Of a DNA stretch of 53,942 nucleotides, positions 27,800 through 37,116 are shown piece by piece. The stretch lies in assembly GCA_035543455.1 (NCBI GenBank), contig DATKKE010000003.1, positions 1-53,942 on the forward strand, given 5' to 3'. The notes beneath the pieces are model-generated. The model saw only the letters and a program-made list of their open reading frames with translations, did not search any database and was not told where the DNA came from. Each line of letters opens with the position of its first letter. Within the stretch, counting starts at the first letter, position 1. Origin of the DNA: CAIKOD01 sp035543455 (lineage in GTDB: Archaea; Halobacteriota; Methanomicrobia; Methanomicrobiales; Methanospirillaceae). The position numbers were made by a program, and so were the translations under genes.

Positions 27800-28283
27800 T
27801 CCGGTATTGTTTTGCGAGTTCGATGTAACTTTCTGCATTGCGGATGATTCCACGGTCCTGTTCCCCGGTCGTCTGCCTGATAACCTTTCCAGGCACTCCG
27901 AGAACGACGGAATGCGGAGGTATCCGGGTTCCCTCTGTTATCACTGTTCCCGCGCCAAGAATGGAACGTTCCCCTATCACTGCGCCGTTCATTACTATAG
28001 CACCCATTCCGACCAGGACATAGTTGCCAACGGTGCAACCATGAAGGATCGCCCCGTGACCTACGGAAACCCCGTCTCCGATGAGGACCGGAAATCCTTT
28101 ACTCGTATGGACGACGGCATTGTCCTGGATATTTGAACCTTCGCCGATGCTGATCCGGTCTTTATCGGCCCTGACGACGGCTCCGAACCATATGCTGACC
28201 TTCCCGGAGAGCGATACATCCCCGAGAATCGTCGCATCCGGTGCGATAAATTCAGGGTTTCCTGAACCTGTATCCATACTCAT
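27792..28283 (-). CDS. Gamma-class carbonic anhydrase family protein
   Basis: Left-handed beta-helix trimer; some members are zinc or iron carbonic anhydrases. Hexapeptide repeats run through most of the chain. The metal-ligand histidines of the family are visible in DNAVVHT and VSVGHGAILHG. ATG 28283 (or 28277) is chosen because the upstream extension to 28457 runs into the divergent coaD gene. The catalytic loop Glu of Cam-type enzymes is missing, as in shorter CamH/YrdA-like proteins, so activity is uncertain. First gene of the unit with the HdrA-like gene, mtnA and DUF116. Confidence 0.88.
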   Translation of the reverse strand: MSMDTGSGNPEFIAPDATILGDVSLSGKVSIWFGAVVRADKDRISIGEGSNIQDNAVVHTSKGFPVLIGDGVSVGHGAILHGCTVGNYVLVGMGAIVMNGAVIGERSILGAGTVITEGTRIPPHSVVLGVPGKVIRQTTGEQDRGIIRNAESYIELAKQYRND

Positions 28284-28313
28284 AATACCATAGCAGCTTA
28301 ACGATTCAAATGA

Positions 28314-28778
28314 ATGAAGGTTATGGTCGGGGGCACGTTCGACCCCCTGCACGATGGCCATAAACGGCTCCTCACCCGTTCGTTTGAACTGGCCGGCCCC
28401 TCGGGCATGGTAACAATCGGCCTTACGACCGATGCATTCGCACGGGTAAAACAGCATCCTGTGAAACCGTTTTCTGACAGGGAAGAGAACCTTACCAGGT
28501 TTCTTGAAGAAAAAGGATACCGCACGCCATGGAAGATCGAAGCATTATCTGACCGATTCGGTACTGCACTTGAAGAAGATTTCGATGCAATCGTTGTTTC
28601 TGAAGAAACGCTGCCTGTCGCGAGCGAGATCAACCGCCTGCGAAAGGAACGGGGTGCCCATAAGGTCGATATCCACCAGATTACCTGCGTTCTTGCGGAA
28701 GACGGACGGTGGATATCAAGCACCAGGATATACCGGGGAGAGATTGATGCCCACGGCCACCTTATCAGCGAACGGTAA
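28314..28778 (+). CDS. coaD: Phosphopantetheine adenylyltransferase, archaeal type
   Basis: Transfers AMP to 4'-phosphopantetheine in coenzyme A synthesis. Nucleotidyltransferase motif GGTFDPLHDGHKRLL (residues 6-20, HxGH form HDGH) and the late ISSTRIYRG motif are both present. 154 aa is the usual archaeal length. Starts 30 bases from the divergent carbonic anhydrase gene, so the two promoters must overlap. Ends 12 bases from the convergent pyrI gene. Confidence 0.94.
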   Translation: MKVMVGGTFDPLHDGHKRLLTRSFELAGPSGMVTIGLTTDAFARVKQHPVKPFSDREENLTRFLEEKGYRTPWKIEALSDRFGTALEEDFDAIVVSEETLPVASEINRLRKERGAHKVDIHQITCVLAEDGRWISSTRIYRGEIDAHGHLISER

Positions 28779-28790
28779 AGAACCAAAAAT

Positions 28791-29261
28791 TCAGATGAGA
28801 TGCCCGGTTATATCGCTGGTGATGAGCCAGTCGCAATACATGCAGTGAAGCCCTTTCGGGAGGACCTCGAACCTGCTGCTGATAGGTTCATGGGCATTCG
28901 AGATACATCCCGGGTTCGGGCACTTCACTACGCCGACGAGAAATTTTGGACGTTCGACACCGCTTTTTGAAAAAACCTTGAAATCCCGGATAATGTTGAT
29001 CGAGACGACGGGCGCAATCAGGGAAATACGGTCCATTTCATCTTTTTTCAGCTCCCTGTTCTCGATTTTGACGATATCTTTCCTTCCGATTTTTCCGCTT
29101 GAGACATTGGTTGCGACGCTTACCGATTCTGTTGTCGTCCCGGTGATACCGATAATTTTGAGCACATTCAGGGCCTCGCCGGCAGTGATATGATCAATAA
29201 CCGTACCCCTCCTGATAGGGCTTATCAGTAGCCCTTCAGACGGACGTTCCTCTCCTGTCAT
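28791..29261 (-). CDS. pyrI: Aspartate carbamoyltransferase regulatory subunit
   Basis: Binds nucleotide effectors and, through a zinc domain, joins catalytic trimers. Allosteric domain at residues ~10-95 (LLISPIRRGTVIDHITAG) and a C-terminal four-cysteine zinc site (CPNPGC and CMYC). 156 aa is normal. The start overlaps the pyrB stop by four bases (29258-29261). Confidence 0.96.
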   Translation of the reverse strand: MTGEERPSEGLLISPIRRGTVIDHITAGEALNVLKIIGITGTTTESVSVATNVSSGKIGRKDIVKIENRELKKDEMDRISLIAPVVSINIIRDFKVFSKSGVERPKFLVGVVKCPNPGCISNAHEPISSRFEVLPKGLHCMYCDWLITSDITGHLI

Positions 29262-30154
29262 TTCAACACCTCTTCAAGCATCGCCATCCGCACGGGAACG
29301 CCATTTTTCGACTGCTCAAAATAGCGGGCATAGGGAAGGTCGTCGACGGCAGGATCTATTTCATCCACACGGGGCAGGGGATGAAGAACAATCAGGGTAG
29401 AGCGTACACCCTGCAGTAATTCCGGCGTTATCCGATAGCTTGAAGCAACATCGAAGTACGACGCCGAATCAGGAAATCTCTCCCTCTGGATACGCGTGAC
29501 ATACAGGACATCGAGACAATGAATTATCTCCCCGACGTCCTCGTGCTCCACCACTTCGGTGCCCCGTTCACGAAGTTCCAGTATCAGGGCCGGTGGAAGT
29601 TCAAGCCCTGGCGGGGAAATTACGTGGATTCTGCTCCGGTACAACGATAATGCATAGGCAAGTGAATGAGCGGTCCTTCCATACCTCAGATCCCCGATCA
29701 ATCCGACATCGATGCCGTCCAGGGGCATCGACTGCTGGATCGTATAGAGATCGAGAAGGGTCTGGGAGGGATGCTGCCCTGCGCCGTCCCCTGCATTGAT
29801 CACGGGGACGGAGGCGAATTCAGAGGCGAGGCGAGCCGCTCCCTCTTTCGGGTGCCTGAGGACAATTGCATCGGCATACCCGCTGACCACCCTGATTGTG
29901 TCGGCCAGCGTCTCCCCTTTCGCCACGGAGCTGGCTTCGACACTTCCGACCGATATTGATGTTCCGCCAAGCCGGGCCATCGCCGCTTCAAAAGACATCC
30001 GGGTCCTGGTACTCGGTTCAAAAAAGAGGAGGGCAAGGACCTTGTCTTTCAATGCATCGGGGCTGTATTTTCTGGATGCGATCCTGCCTGCATGCCGGAT
30101 CAGATCATCGATGAACGGCCGTTTTAGATCCCGAATCGACAGAATGTGTTTCAT
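29258..30154 (-). CDS. pyrB: Aspartate carbamoyltransferase catalytic subunit
   Basis: Joins carbamoyl phosphate and aspartate, the first committed step of pyrimidine synthesis. Carbamoyl-phosphate motif FEPSTRTRMSFEAA with STRT at 48-51, then HPSQTLLDLYTI and LHPLPRVDEI for aspartate binding. 298 aa is normal. First gene of the pyrBI pair; coupled to pyrI by an ATGA overlap. Confidence 0.97.
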   Translation of the reverse strand: MKHILSIRDLKRPFIDDLIRHAGRIASRKYSPDALKDKVLALLFFEPSTRTRMSFEAAMARLGGTSISVGSVEASSVAKGETLADTIRVVSGYADAIVLRHPKEGAARLASEFASVPVINAGDGAGQHPSQTLLDLYTIQQSMPLDGIDVGLIGDLRYGRTAHSLAYALSLYRSRIHVISPPGLELPPALILELRERGTEVVEHEDVGEIIHCLDVLYVTRIQRERFPDSASYFDVASSYRITPELLQGVRSTLIVLHPLPRVDEIDPAVDDLPYARYFEQSKNGVPVRMAMLEEVLK

Positions 30155-30368
30155 TCAGCAGCCGCCTCTTTCATCCCGGCGGTATATTCTCTCCCGCAGT
30201 ATCCCGAACACGGATAAAACTGCTATTCGACCTCATTTCCCGGAACTCCCCGGAACTCCATGTTGCTATTGACCCGCCGTTATTATCAAGATATGGCAAA
30301 GCCCCGGAACAACATTTCCAAAGACACATGATTACCGGTAGAGAAAAATGATTGCAGTATAAAATTGG

Positions 30369-31103
30369 TTAATCTGTCGGAGTCTGGTATATCGACCTGG
30401 TATACGAATCTATCTGGGACATCATATCGTCAAGCTCACGCTTATCCGCTGTGATCTGGTCCCGGTACTTACTTGGATAAGTATCCAGATCTTTAGAATT
30501 GACGATATCCAGCGCATCCATCACGCTCAGTTTTGCCTTCCTTATCTCGGATTTCAACATCACCGGGTCGCGCATATTTGCATACTGCGTCGCGTGCAAC
30601 ATTTCGGAAAGTGTCTCGTATTTCAGAACCGTATAATTGGTCATCATAATGAGGGTCATTGTTTCATTTTCCTGCTCGGGTGTCGCCGGCTGGAGTGTTT
30701 CAAGATTTCTCCTGATCGCATCGAGGTTATCGGTGGTCTCCGGGAGAAGAGAATAGCGTAAGTAATTGATGTCATCGCTTTTTAAAAGGTCGAGGGAAAG
30801 ATACCGGGTCGTCAGATCCATATTTATTATCCGGAATGCTCTCCAGTCCGCATCAAGAATCGAACGGACATTCTGCTCGTTTTTCAACAGATCAGGAGAC
30901 CCTTTCCCGCTGGCGTTGATGATACCCGGTGAATTGTTTGATGAACTTCCGTTGTCGGTCGAATTGATCTGCGATATACTGGTGTTAGATAAATTCTCCC
31001 GGGCTTTGACAGGATTTTCGCTACAACCCGAAAATAATATGAAGGAGAACAACATGAGAATGCAACAAACAAAAATAAATTCCCTGCAATTCCGTATACT
31101 CAT
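30369..31103 (-). CDS. Predicted lipoprotein, helical, unknown function
   Basis: The N-terminus is a signal peptide with lipobox (FSFILFSGC, Cys near residue 27), so it is probably anchored outside the membrane. A Ser/Asn-rich linker (~30-65) with several N-x-S/T sequons follows, then an all-helical domain (~75-240). No family recognised. A ~110-base internal segment (30549-30659) is duplicated in inverted orientation at 22180-22295. Single-gene unit facing a convergent pyrB region. Confidence 0.75.
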   Translation of the reverse strand: MSIRNCREFIFVCCILMLFSFILFSGCSENPVKARENLSNTSISQINSTDNGSSSNNSPGIINASGKGSPDLLKNEQNVRSILDADWRAFRIINMDLTTRYLSLDLLKSDDINYLRYSLLPETTDNLDAIRRNLETLQPATPEQENETMTLIMMTNYTVLKYETLSEMLHATQYANMRDPVMLKSEIRKAKLSVMDALDIVNSKDLDTYPSKYRDQITADKRELDDMMSQIDSYTRSIYQTPTD

Positions 31104-31468
31104 GAAATTATTTCTTTCCTGTTCTCCAATAAATCTATGGCAGTTGCCACTTCAGCCCGGGGCGGATTGGTAATTATTACCAGGAATCATAGCAGATTTT
31201 TAAGCCCGACGCTGTTCCTGGGATCCGGGATTTCTCTTTCAAATGTCAAACCCAAGAAAATTGCGCAGGCGAATTAAGAAAAGGCCGTGCAGGACAGGAT
31301 ATTGGAACACCATATCTTAGAAGTGCATCCACTAAGTGCATCCAATGCGGATATAACTCTTCCTGGCTTCGAAAACATTGGATAGAAGTAGTTTTTATCC
31401 TGGCACGATCCCGCATTTTTTGATTTTCTTCGTACCCGACCCTATAATTTTCACTTCGACCGTACCCC
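31104..31468. other. Intergenic region, short tandem repeat only
   Basis: Between the lipoprotein gene and the Rsm22-like gene. It includes a direct repeat, AAGTGCATCC twice with a three-base spacer (about 31321-31343). An open minus-strand frame crosses the area (31246-31530) but overlaps the next gene and shows no recognised similarity, so I do not call it. Confidence 0.3.
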
Positions 31469-32995
31469 TCAAGAGATGTCCACCCTGGTATCCCGGTTAA
31501 CAAGAAGGTTATAGGAGTCGTGCTGATCATTATATCTCACAAGGACTCCCGATAACCTGATAACCTGCCCATACGATGCGGTCCTGAGCACGAGATTTCC
31601 CGGTGAACCATGATATGATGGCATGACGGCATATACTGGTTTCTGGGGGGATCCGTCACACAATTTCCACAGGTGTGTCCGGGAATTTCCGAGATCACCG
31701 GACATCACTGCAGCACAGACATTGATTTTCTTTCCGATATGCCGGGAAAGGCTCGATAACGGTGCGGTTTTTTTATCGGAATGCAGATATTCCCTTCGTG
31801 CTTTTTTCGGATCTTTTGATAATACTGCATAGGAATACTTGATATCCGTATTACGAAACCGGTAGGATTCGGGATGGTCGGAAACGGCATCCATGAGCCG
31901 CGTAGGCCTGACAGGAGATTTTTCAACAAAACTCCAGCAGCGTTCCGGCCTGCAACTCCTTGTCCATCCCGGAATGCAGGGTGAAATCACAATAAATCCG
32001 TACCTCCGTGAAAGCTCGCCTGCCAGTTCTCTCAAACCAACAGAATTGGATAGATCCGCCGGTTCAACAATTAGTGCAATCCCGTTGGGTGACAGGACTT
32101 CCGAGAGATTGTTAACCAGAGTTGCCCGGTCCGCCGGATTGAGATCGGACATTTCATTCAGGACATTCTGGAATACCAGCAGACCCACGTCACGGGGTAA
32201 TGTTTCCTTGTCGATGTTACTGATATCTCCCTCAATTACAGGATTTATATTGACCTGTTTTACTCCCCTGGAAAAACCCGAGGTGAGAAATGTATAGGCT
32301 TCCCGTTGCTCTTCCGATAATTCAATCGCGTAAATATCGGCCGTCCCATGTCCGGTCCTGCGAAGAAAGTCTGTTATTGCAAGAGTTGTCGCTCCGGGAC
32401 CGCTCCCGGCATCGAGAATAGTCATATGATCGTTTAACAACCCTGATTCTGCCAGCATCAGAAAAATATGGTAAAATTGGATATAATATACCGGGAATTG
32501 GTATGCCAGGTAGGCAAAAACCTGGTATCCCTTGTTATAGACGATCTTCTTTCTCGTCCCCTCATGCCAGTATTCTCCCTTCTGCATCATCACTGCAGAC
32601 CGTATTCGTTCGAGGGTCAGGGGATGCTGCCATTCCTTGCCCGTCTTTTTCCGGATATAGTCTCCCACTAACATCTGGAGCTTATCGGGAACTTCCGGCC
32701 GTTCGAGAAATGATTGCATTATTACACGATCCTTCTCTGATAACGTGAATCGGAGGGGACTGCGCCTCGTTATCCGGTAATCAGCCCCTTTGTTTTCAAC
32801 CAGCATACCGAATAATCTCAAACGGCTCATAATGGATTCGACGTGTTTCCGATCGGGTTCCCCGCCAGATCCCGGCGGATATAATTCTGAGAGTAAAAAA
32901 ACCGGTGTTTCACGCGATGTTCTCAGTATTCTCCCGAGAATTTTATTATCCTGCATCACCAGTATATCCGTATTAGACGGGATAAGGGTTATCAA
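31469..32995 (-). CDS. Rsm22-like rRNA methyltransferase family protein
   Basis: The SAM-binding motif I is clear (DAGSGPGATTLAITDFL, about residues 195-211), with AIELSEEQREAY and NVLNEMSD in the expected later positions, as in the mitochondrial/archaeal Rsm22 family that acts on or near small-subunit rRNA. The C-terminal ~130 residues include a cysteine-containing segment (CPP-less CIPGWTRSCRPERC) and a beta-rich end. The N-terminal ~150 residues are a helical extension. Start at 32995 or ATG 32956. 508 aa is long for the family. Single-gene unit, opposite to the acyl-CoA synthetase gene. Confidence 0.75.
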   Translation of the reverse strand: MITLIPSNTDILVMQDNKILGRILRTSRETPVFLLSELYPPGSGGEPDRKHVESIMSRLRLFGMLVENKGADYRITRRSPLRFTLSEKDRVIMQSFLERPEVPDKLQMLVGDYIRKKTGKEWQHPLTLERIRSAVMMQKGEYWHEGTRKKIVYNKGYQVFAYLAYQFPVYYIQFYHIFLMLAESGLLNDHMTILDAGSGPGATTLAITDFLRRTGHGTADIYAIELSEEQREAYTFLTSGFSRGVKQVNINPVIEGDISNIDKETLPRDVGLLVFQNVLNEMSDLNPADRATLVNNLSEVLSPNGIALIVEPADLSNSVGLRELAGELSRRYGFIVISPCIPGWTRSCRPERCWSFVEKSPVRPTRLMDAVSDHPESYRFRNTDIKYSYAVLSKDPKKARREYLHSDKKTAPLSSLSRHIGKKINVCAAVMSGDLGNSRTHLWKLCDGSPQKPVYAVMPSYHGSPGNLVLRTASYGQVIRLSGVLVRYNDQHDSYNLLVNRDTRVDIS

Positions 32996-33165
32996 AAGAC
33001 GGAAACACCGGGAAACCCGGTACGCAGGGACTTCAACAGGAATGTCCGGGTTAAAAAATGGCTGTTGGAAATAAGGTCTCCGGCGATCGTTACAACGATC
33101 ATTATCGCATGAGATTATGAGGGATCGGATAAAATATTCTCTGCGAAGGGAAAGGAATCACTTTC

Positions 33166-35211
33166 ATGACGAAACAATTACTCTCTGAACCCGATGGTTA
33201 TGCCCTGCTGAATGAAATGGGAGTGCCGGTCCCCGAGTATAAGGTCGTCACGAACAGGAAATCTGCAGAAGAACTGGCTTTGACGATGGGATTTCCTCTC
33301 GTCATGAAGATACTGTCGCCGCAGGTTGTCCATAAGTCAGATGCCGGGGGGGTCGTTACGGGTATAAATGATGTTATGCAGGCCGGAAATGCTTTCGATC
33401 AGATAATCGGCAATGTCAGGAGTCACCTGCCCGGTGCAGAAATTATCGGTGTAATTATTGAAAAACAGGCTCCTGCGGGTCTTGAGTTGATTATCGGGGG
33501 GAGAAAAGATCCCTCGTTTGGAAAAATTCTTACCATTGGTCTTGGCGGAGTATTCGTCGAACTGTTCAGGGATTACCAGATCCGGGTTCTTCCGGTTGAC
33601 GGCACAGATATTACGACCATGATCCGATCCCTGTCGGGTTACCCGCTCATTTCAGGATACCGTGACCGCCCTCCCCTCGATGAAGCTGCCCTCCAGACCA
33701 TAATCTCTTCGGTGGCTTCGTTTTTTTTAAATTCCCGGGAAATCGAGGAGTTCGATATTAATCCCCTTATTCTTTACAAGAAGGGGTTGATCGCGGTTGA
33801 TACCCGGATCTATGTATCCGGAGACCAGGAGGAAACCCTCATAGCACAACATGATGAAATGGCTCCGGGCTTGTTGTATCCCGGATCCATTGCCGTCATC
33901 GGAGCTTCTGATGATCCGGCGAAGATCGGGTACGCAATTCTACGAAACCTCCTCACATTTCCCGGGGACCTTTATCCGGTCAACCCGCACCATGCACAAA
34001 TTCTTGGCCATACAACCTTTCCTTCAGTTGGAGATATACCGGGATCTGTCGACCTGGCAGTTATCGCAATCCCTGCCCCGGCAGTAGCCGGGGTTATTGA
34101 CGAACTGGGGAAAAAAGGTACCAGGGTCGCTATCGTTGTCTCGTCGGGATTCAGGGAATCGGGCCCTGAAGGAGCATTACGGGAAAAGGTTCTTCTTGAG
34201 CGTATCAGTTCGACGGGGATCAGGCTGGTAGGTCCGAATACCCTGGGTATTATGCTTCCCCATAAAGATATCAATACCACATTCGATCCGATAAGCGCCC
34301 AGCCAGGCCATATCGGATTTATTTCCCAGAGCGGTGCGATCATCACCACTATCGTAGACTGGAGCCTTCCCGAGAAAATTGGTTTTTCTGCGGTGATCAG
34401 TGTCGGGAACCAGGCTGATCTGGGGTTTACTGATTACCTCAGGTTCGTAGAGGCGGATCCTGATACACGGGCGATAATTCTCTATATAGAAGAGATTAAG
34501 AACGGTCGGGAGTTCCTTCGCGTAGTAAAGGATGTAGCACTAAGAAAACCGGTAATAGCCCTGAAATCCGGTTCTTCGAAAAAAGGCACAGTGGCTGCAT
34601 CGTCACATACGGGTTCCCTTGCAGGGAATTATGAAGTTTACCAGGCTGCCTTCGGGCAGGCAGGTGTTATTTCTGTCACTTCGCTCAGGGATGCATTTTC
34701 AGTCGCAGAGCTTCTCGCTTCTGAGGGATATCCAAAAGGTAACCGGGCTTTGATTCTCACATCGGCAGGGGGTTTCGCCGTGCTTGCTTCTGATTATGCC
34801 GAACGTTACGGTATCGATCTTATCGAACTGGCCAGTCCTCTTCTCGATGAGTTGAATGCACTTCTTCCAGATACGTGGAGCCATAAAAACCCCGTTGACA
34901 TCATAGGAGATGCGGGTTCCGAACGTTACGCCCGGACTTTCGACATCATGATCCGGCATCAGGACGACTGGGATATCGCATTTGTCATTGCCGTCCCCTC
35001 CGCGGTCCTCGATCCCGGTCACCTCGCACAGGAGATTACCCGGTTCTCAAAAAGCACCCATAAAATGACTGTCGGTTGCCTTCTCGGAGGAGACAGTATG
35101 AAACCGGCGATCCGGATTCTCCGGGACCAGCACATTCCGAATTACGACGATATTGAAGAGGCCTTCAAAGCAGTGGGTGCAGTGGTCCGGAGTAAACATT
35201 GCTGCAGGTAA
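33166..35211 (+). CDS. Acetate-CoA ligase (ADP-forming), fused subunits
   Basis: Reversible conversion of acetyl-CoA (or another acyl-CoA), ADP and phosphate to acid, CoA and ATP. Here the ATP-grasp (beta) part comes first (residues ~1-215, FPLVMKILSPQVVHKSDAGG), followed by the CoA-binding and ligase (alpha) parts (~235-680), with IAVIGASDDPAKIGYA, the GPNTLGIM region and SSHTGSLAG with the phosphorylated His. Many archaea have separate alpha and beta genes; the fused, beta-first form is less common. 681 aa is complete. It may yield ATP from acetyl-CoA or activate acetate brought in by the SatP-type carrier at 15.7 kb. Confidence 0.9.
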   Translation: MTKQLLSEPDGYALLNEMGVPVPEYKVVTNRKSAEELALTMGFPLVMKILSPQVVHKSDAGGVVTGINDVMQAGNAFDQIIGNVRSHLPGAEIIGVIIEKQAPAGLELIIGGRKDPSFGKILTIGLGGVFVELFRDYQIRVLPVDGTDITTMIRSLSGYPLISGYRDRPPLDEAALQTIISSVASFFLNSREIEEFDINPLILYKKGLIAVDTRIYVSGDQEETLIAQHDEMAPGLLYPGSIAVIGASDDPAKIGYAILRNLLTFPGDLYPVNPHHAQILGHTTFPSVGDIPGSVDLAVIAIPAPAVAGVIDELGKKGTRVAIVVSSGFRESGPEGALREKVLLERISSTGIRLVGPNTLGIMLPHKDINTTFDPISAQPGHIGFISQSGAIITTIVDWSLPEKIGFSAVISVGNQADLGFTDYLRFVEADPDTRAIILYIEEIKNGREFLRVVKDVALRKPVIALKSGSSKKGTVAASSHTGSLAGNYEVYQAAFGQAGVISVTSLRDAFSVAELLASEGYPKGNRALILTSAGGFAVLASDYAERYGIDLIELASPLLDELNALLPDTWSHKNPVDIIGDAGSERYARTFDIMIRHQDDWDIAFVIAVPSAVLDPGHLAQEITRFSKSTHKMTVGCLLGGDSMKPAIRILRDQHIPNYDDIEEAFKAVGAVVRSKHCCR

Positions 35212-35302
35212 ACCTTTCAGACTGTCTCAATACGATCTTTAGTACCAGGGATATTCTTATTTCCCGAGGCACAAAAACCTGAAAGGAGTATATAAAAATA
35301 TC

Positions 35303-35734
35303 ATGCCTGCATGCCCGTTTATTTCAGATGAATCTGTTATGATGCGATGGATGAACCTTGAGATTTCAAAAATTAACAAGGGTATTGTTACCGAAAGGAG
35401 AACTCTTCCCGATCTTATCGATGGTGAAGGAACAAGATTGGTCACAAAAGGGGGAGGGGAATACCTTTTTAGCAAAAACACATTGATTACCCTCCGGACA
35501 AAACTCCCCAACGATCTTTCCAGGAGGCTTCGTCTTCCCGTTCCATGTTATTTCGATTCGTCAGTGGGTGACAGCTGTTTCATTACCGATGATCGGGCGG
35601 TGGAGATGCTGAAACATCTCGCGGAGATCAGTAGCATGAGAGAGATGATACATGGGCGTTTGTGGATTGGAAAAACAATAATTTTTGATATTATGAGAAA
35701 ATATCCCACGCTTTTCCAGATAGTGATGATCTAG
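35303..35734 (+). CDS. DUF61 (UPF0216) family protein
   Basis: Archaeal family of unknown function. The characteristic pattern is seen: MRWMNLEISKINKGIVTERRTL, then DGEGTRLVTKGGGEYLFSKNTL and DRAVEMLKHLAEI. 143 aa is normal. It follows the acyl-CoA synthetase gene by 91 bases on the same strand; a shared transcript is possible but not evident. Confidence 0.88.
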   Translation: MPACPFISDESVMMRWMNLEISKINKGIVTERRTLPDLIDGEGTRLVTKGGGEYLFSKNTLITLRTKLPNDLSRRLRLPVPCYFDSSVGDSCFITDDRAVEMLKHLAEISSMREMIHGRLWIGKTIIFDIMRKYPTLFQIVMI

Positions 35735-35812
35735 CGGTTCAATATGCCAAGTATCCTGTTTACCAGACTAAGCTCGTTGATTTATAACAAGACGACATAA
35801 CACGTATCATTT

Positions 35813-36202
35813 ATGACGCTGATCCTCATTATCGAGGATAATGAAAATATTGCGGACAGCCTTTCCTATTTCATAAAATACCTTTCCCATTATGATACCC
35901 TCATTGCCAACTCGGCGGAAGTGGCAATCGAAACGCTGATGAAAGGCATCCGACCCGACCTGATCCTCCTTGATGTGAAGCTTCCCGGCATGGATGGTAT
36001 AGATTTCCTCTCAACGATATTCCGTATCGCAGATCTGGGTGGAACAGACGTGATTATCTATACCGGACTCCCGGAAAAAAGAGTCCGGGAGGCACTTGAA
36101 GAGCGGAATATATACATTGAATACGTCATTGAAAAACCGGCCAGGCCGTCGGAACTCATCGGCGTTATCGAAAAAACATTAAAACGTGATGATCAGGGAT
36201 GA
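35813..36202 (+). CDS. Single-domain response regulator receiver
   Basis: CheY-like receiver with no output domain: acidic pair E8/D9, phospho-acceptor D54 (LILLDVKLPGMDG), T84 and K108 all in place. 129 aa is the whole domain. No histidine kinase gene is next to it; the HTH-PAS kinase at 16.9 kb or another kinase outside the window could be the partner. Single-domain receivers are common in Methanomicrobia. Confidence 0.9.
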   Translation: MTLILIIEDNENIADSLSYFIKYLSHYDTLIANSAEVAIETLMKGIRPDLILLDVKLPGMDGIDFLSTIFRIADLGGTDVIIYTGLPEKRVREALEERNIYIEYVIEKPARPSELIGVIEKTLKRDDQG

Positions 36203-36358
36203 TAATTTGCTGCCCGGATAATTTTACATTCCTTTACTATACTTTATTTATGCGTATTGTACGATCCATCTCGAGGCGGAAATTCCAGGTTATTCGAAAT
36301 ATATAAGGATTTTTCCAGATATTTTTTATATTCCCATTTTAATAACCTCCTGACTATT

Positions 36359-36859
36359 ATGCCGCAAGAACCAGCTGACCCTTATGAAGGCAGAGAAGCC
36401 CCTCCTTTTTGCCTTCCCGATTCAGAAGGAAAAGAGACCTGCCTGTTGGATTTCAGGGGTAAATGGGTAGTCCTGTATTTTTATCCAAAGGATAATACGC
36501 CCGGCTGTACTCTCGAAGCCATGCAGTTCTCCCAGGCGATGGAAGAGTTTTCACACCTCGGGGCACAGGTGATCGGCATAAGCCAGGACTCCCCTGAAAG
36601 CCATCTGAAATTTATCGATCGTCATGACCTCACGGTTTTACTCCTTTCCGATCTCAATCACGAAGTGCTGAAACTGTATGACGCCTGGCGGCCTAAGACG
36701 ATATTTGGCAAAGAATTTCTTGGTACTGTCCGCACAACATTTCTGATCAATCCTGATGGCATTATTGCTGAGGTCTGGAGAAACGTATCGGTGAAAGGTC
36801 ATGCAGAGGCAGTCCGACTGGCACTTCTTGCAAACCAGGAGAGAAAAGTACCCGTCTGA
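36359..36859 (+). CDS. bcp: Peroxiredoxin, Bcp/PrxQ type
   Basis: Thiol peroxidase reducing H2O2 and organic hydroperoxides. The active-site motif NTPGCTLEA carries the peroxidatic Cys50, and the downstream ISQDSPESHLKF and RTTFLINPDG segments fit. The resolving Cys that lies five residues later in atypical two-Cys members is Met here, so it is likely a one-Cys enzyme, although C18 and C28 are present. ATG 36359 opens just before the conserved domain; the frame extends to 36257 without homology. 166 aa is typical. Probably co-regulated with oxygen defence (compare katG at the right end). Confidence 0.88.
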   Translation: MPQEPADPYEGREAPPFCLPDSEGKETCLLDFRGKWVVLYFYPKDNTPGCTLEAMQFSQAMEEFSHLGAQVIGISQDSPESHLKFIDRHDLTVLLLSDLNHEVLKLYDAWRPKTIFGKEFLGTVRTTFLINPDGIIAEVWRNVSVKGHAEAVRLALLANQERKVPV

Positions 36860-36924
36860 GAACAACTCCTGTTTTAAAGAGTCATAAAATTGGCGGAGTG
36901 TATCCGGGTTCTTGCCGTATCTTT

Positions 36925-37116
36925 TCAGGCCTGTACTATTTCTCCGGAGAAGTAAATGATACTCCCTGCAACAATTAAAATAAAACTACTGATCACGCTG
37001 ATAAGCATCCCGTATATATTTCCCACAAAAAATAACACGGATGCAATGACAATGAATGCAATGCCAATAATAAGAATTAACAGGCCAGTTAACGGGTTTA
37101 TTTTATAACCTGCCAT
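36925..37116 (-). CDS. Small two-helix membrane protein, 63 aa
   Basis: Function not recognised. Two strongly hydrophobic helices fill the chain (residues ~9-30 and 35-57, IAFIVIASVLFFV and ISSFILIVAGSIIYF) with a short loop. Such small hairpin membrane proteins are common in Methanomicrobia. Lies between the peroxiredoxin gene and the metallo-hydrolase gene, convergent with the former. Confidence 0.6.
   Translation of the reverse strand: MAGYKINPLTGLLILIIGIAFIVIASVLFFVGNIYGMLISVISSFILIVAGSIIYFSGEIVQA

Noticed and set aside
31246..31530. 94-codon minus-strand frame reading RSQEELYPHWMHLVDALL
   Set aside because: It begins inside the 3' end of the Rsm22-like gene, has no ribosome binding site and I recognise no family; kept only as a note for the gap.
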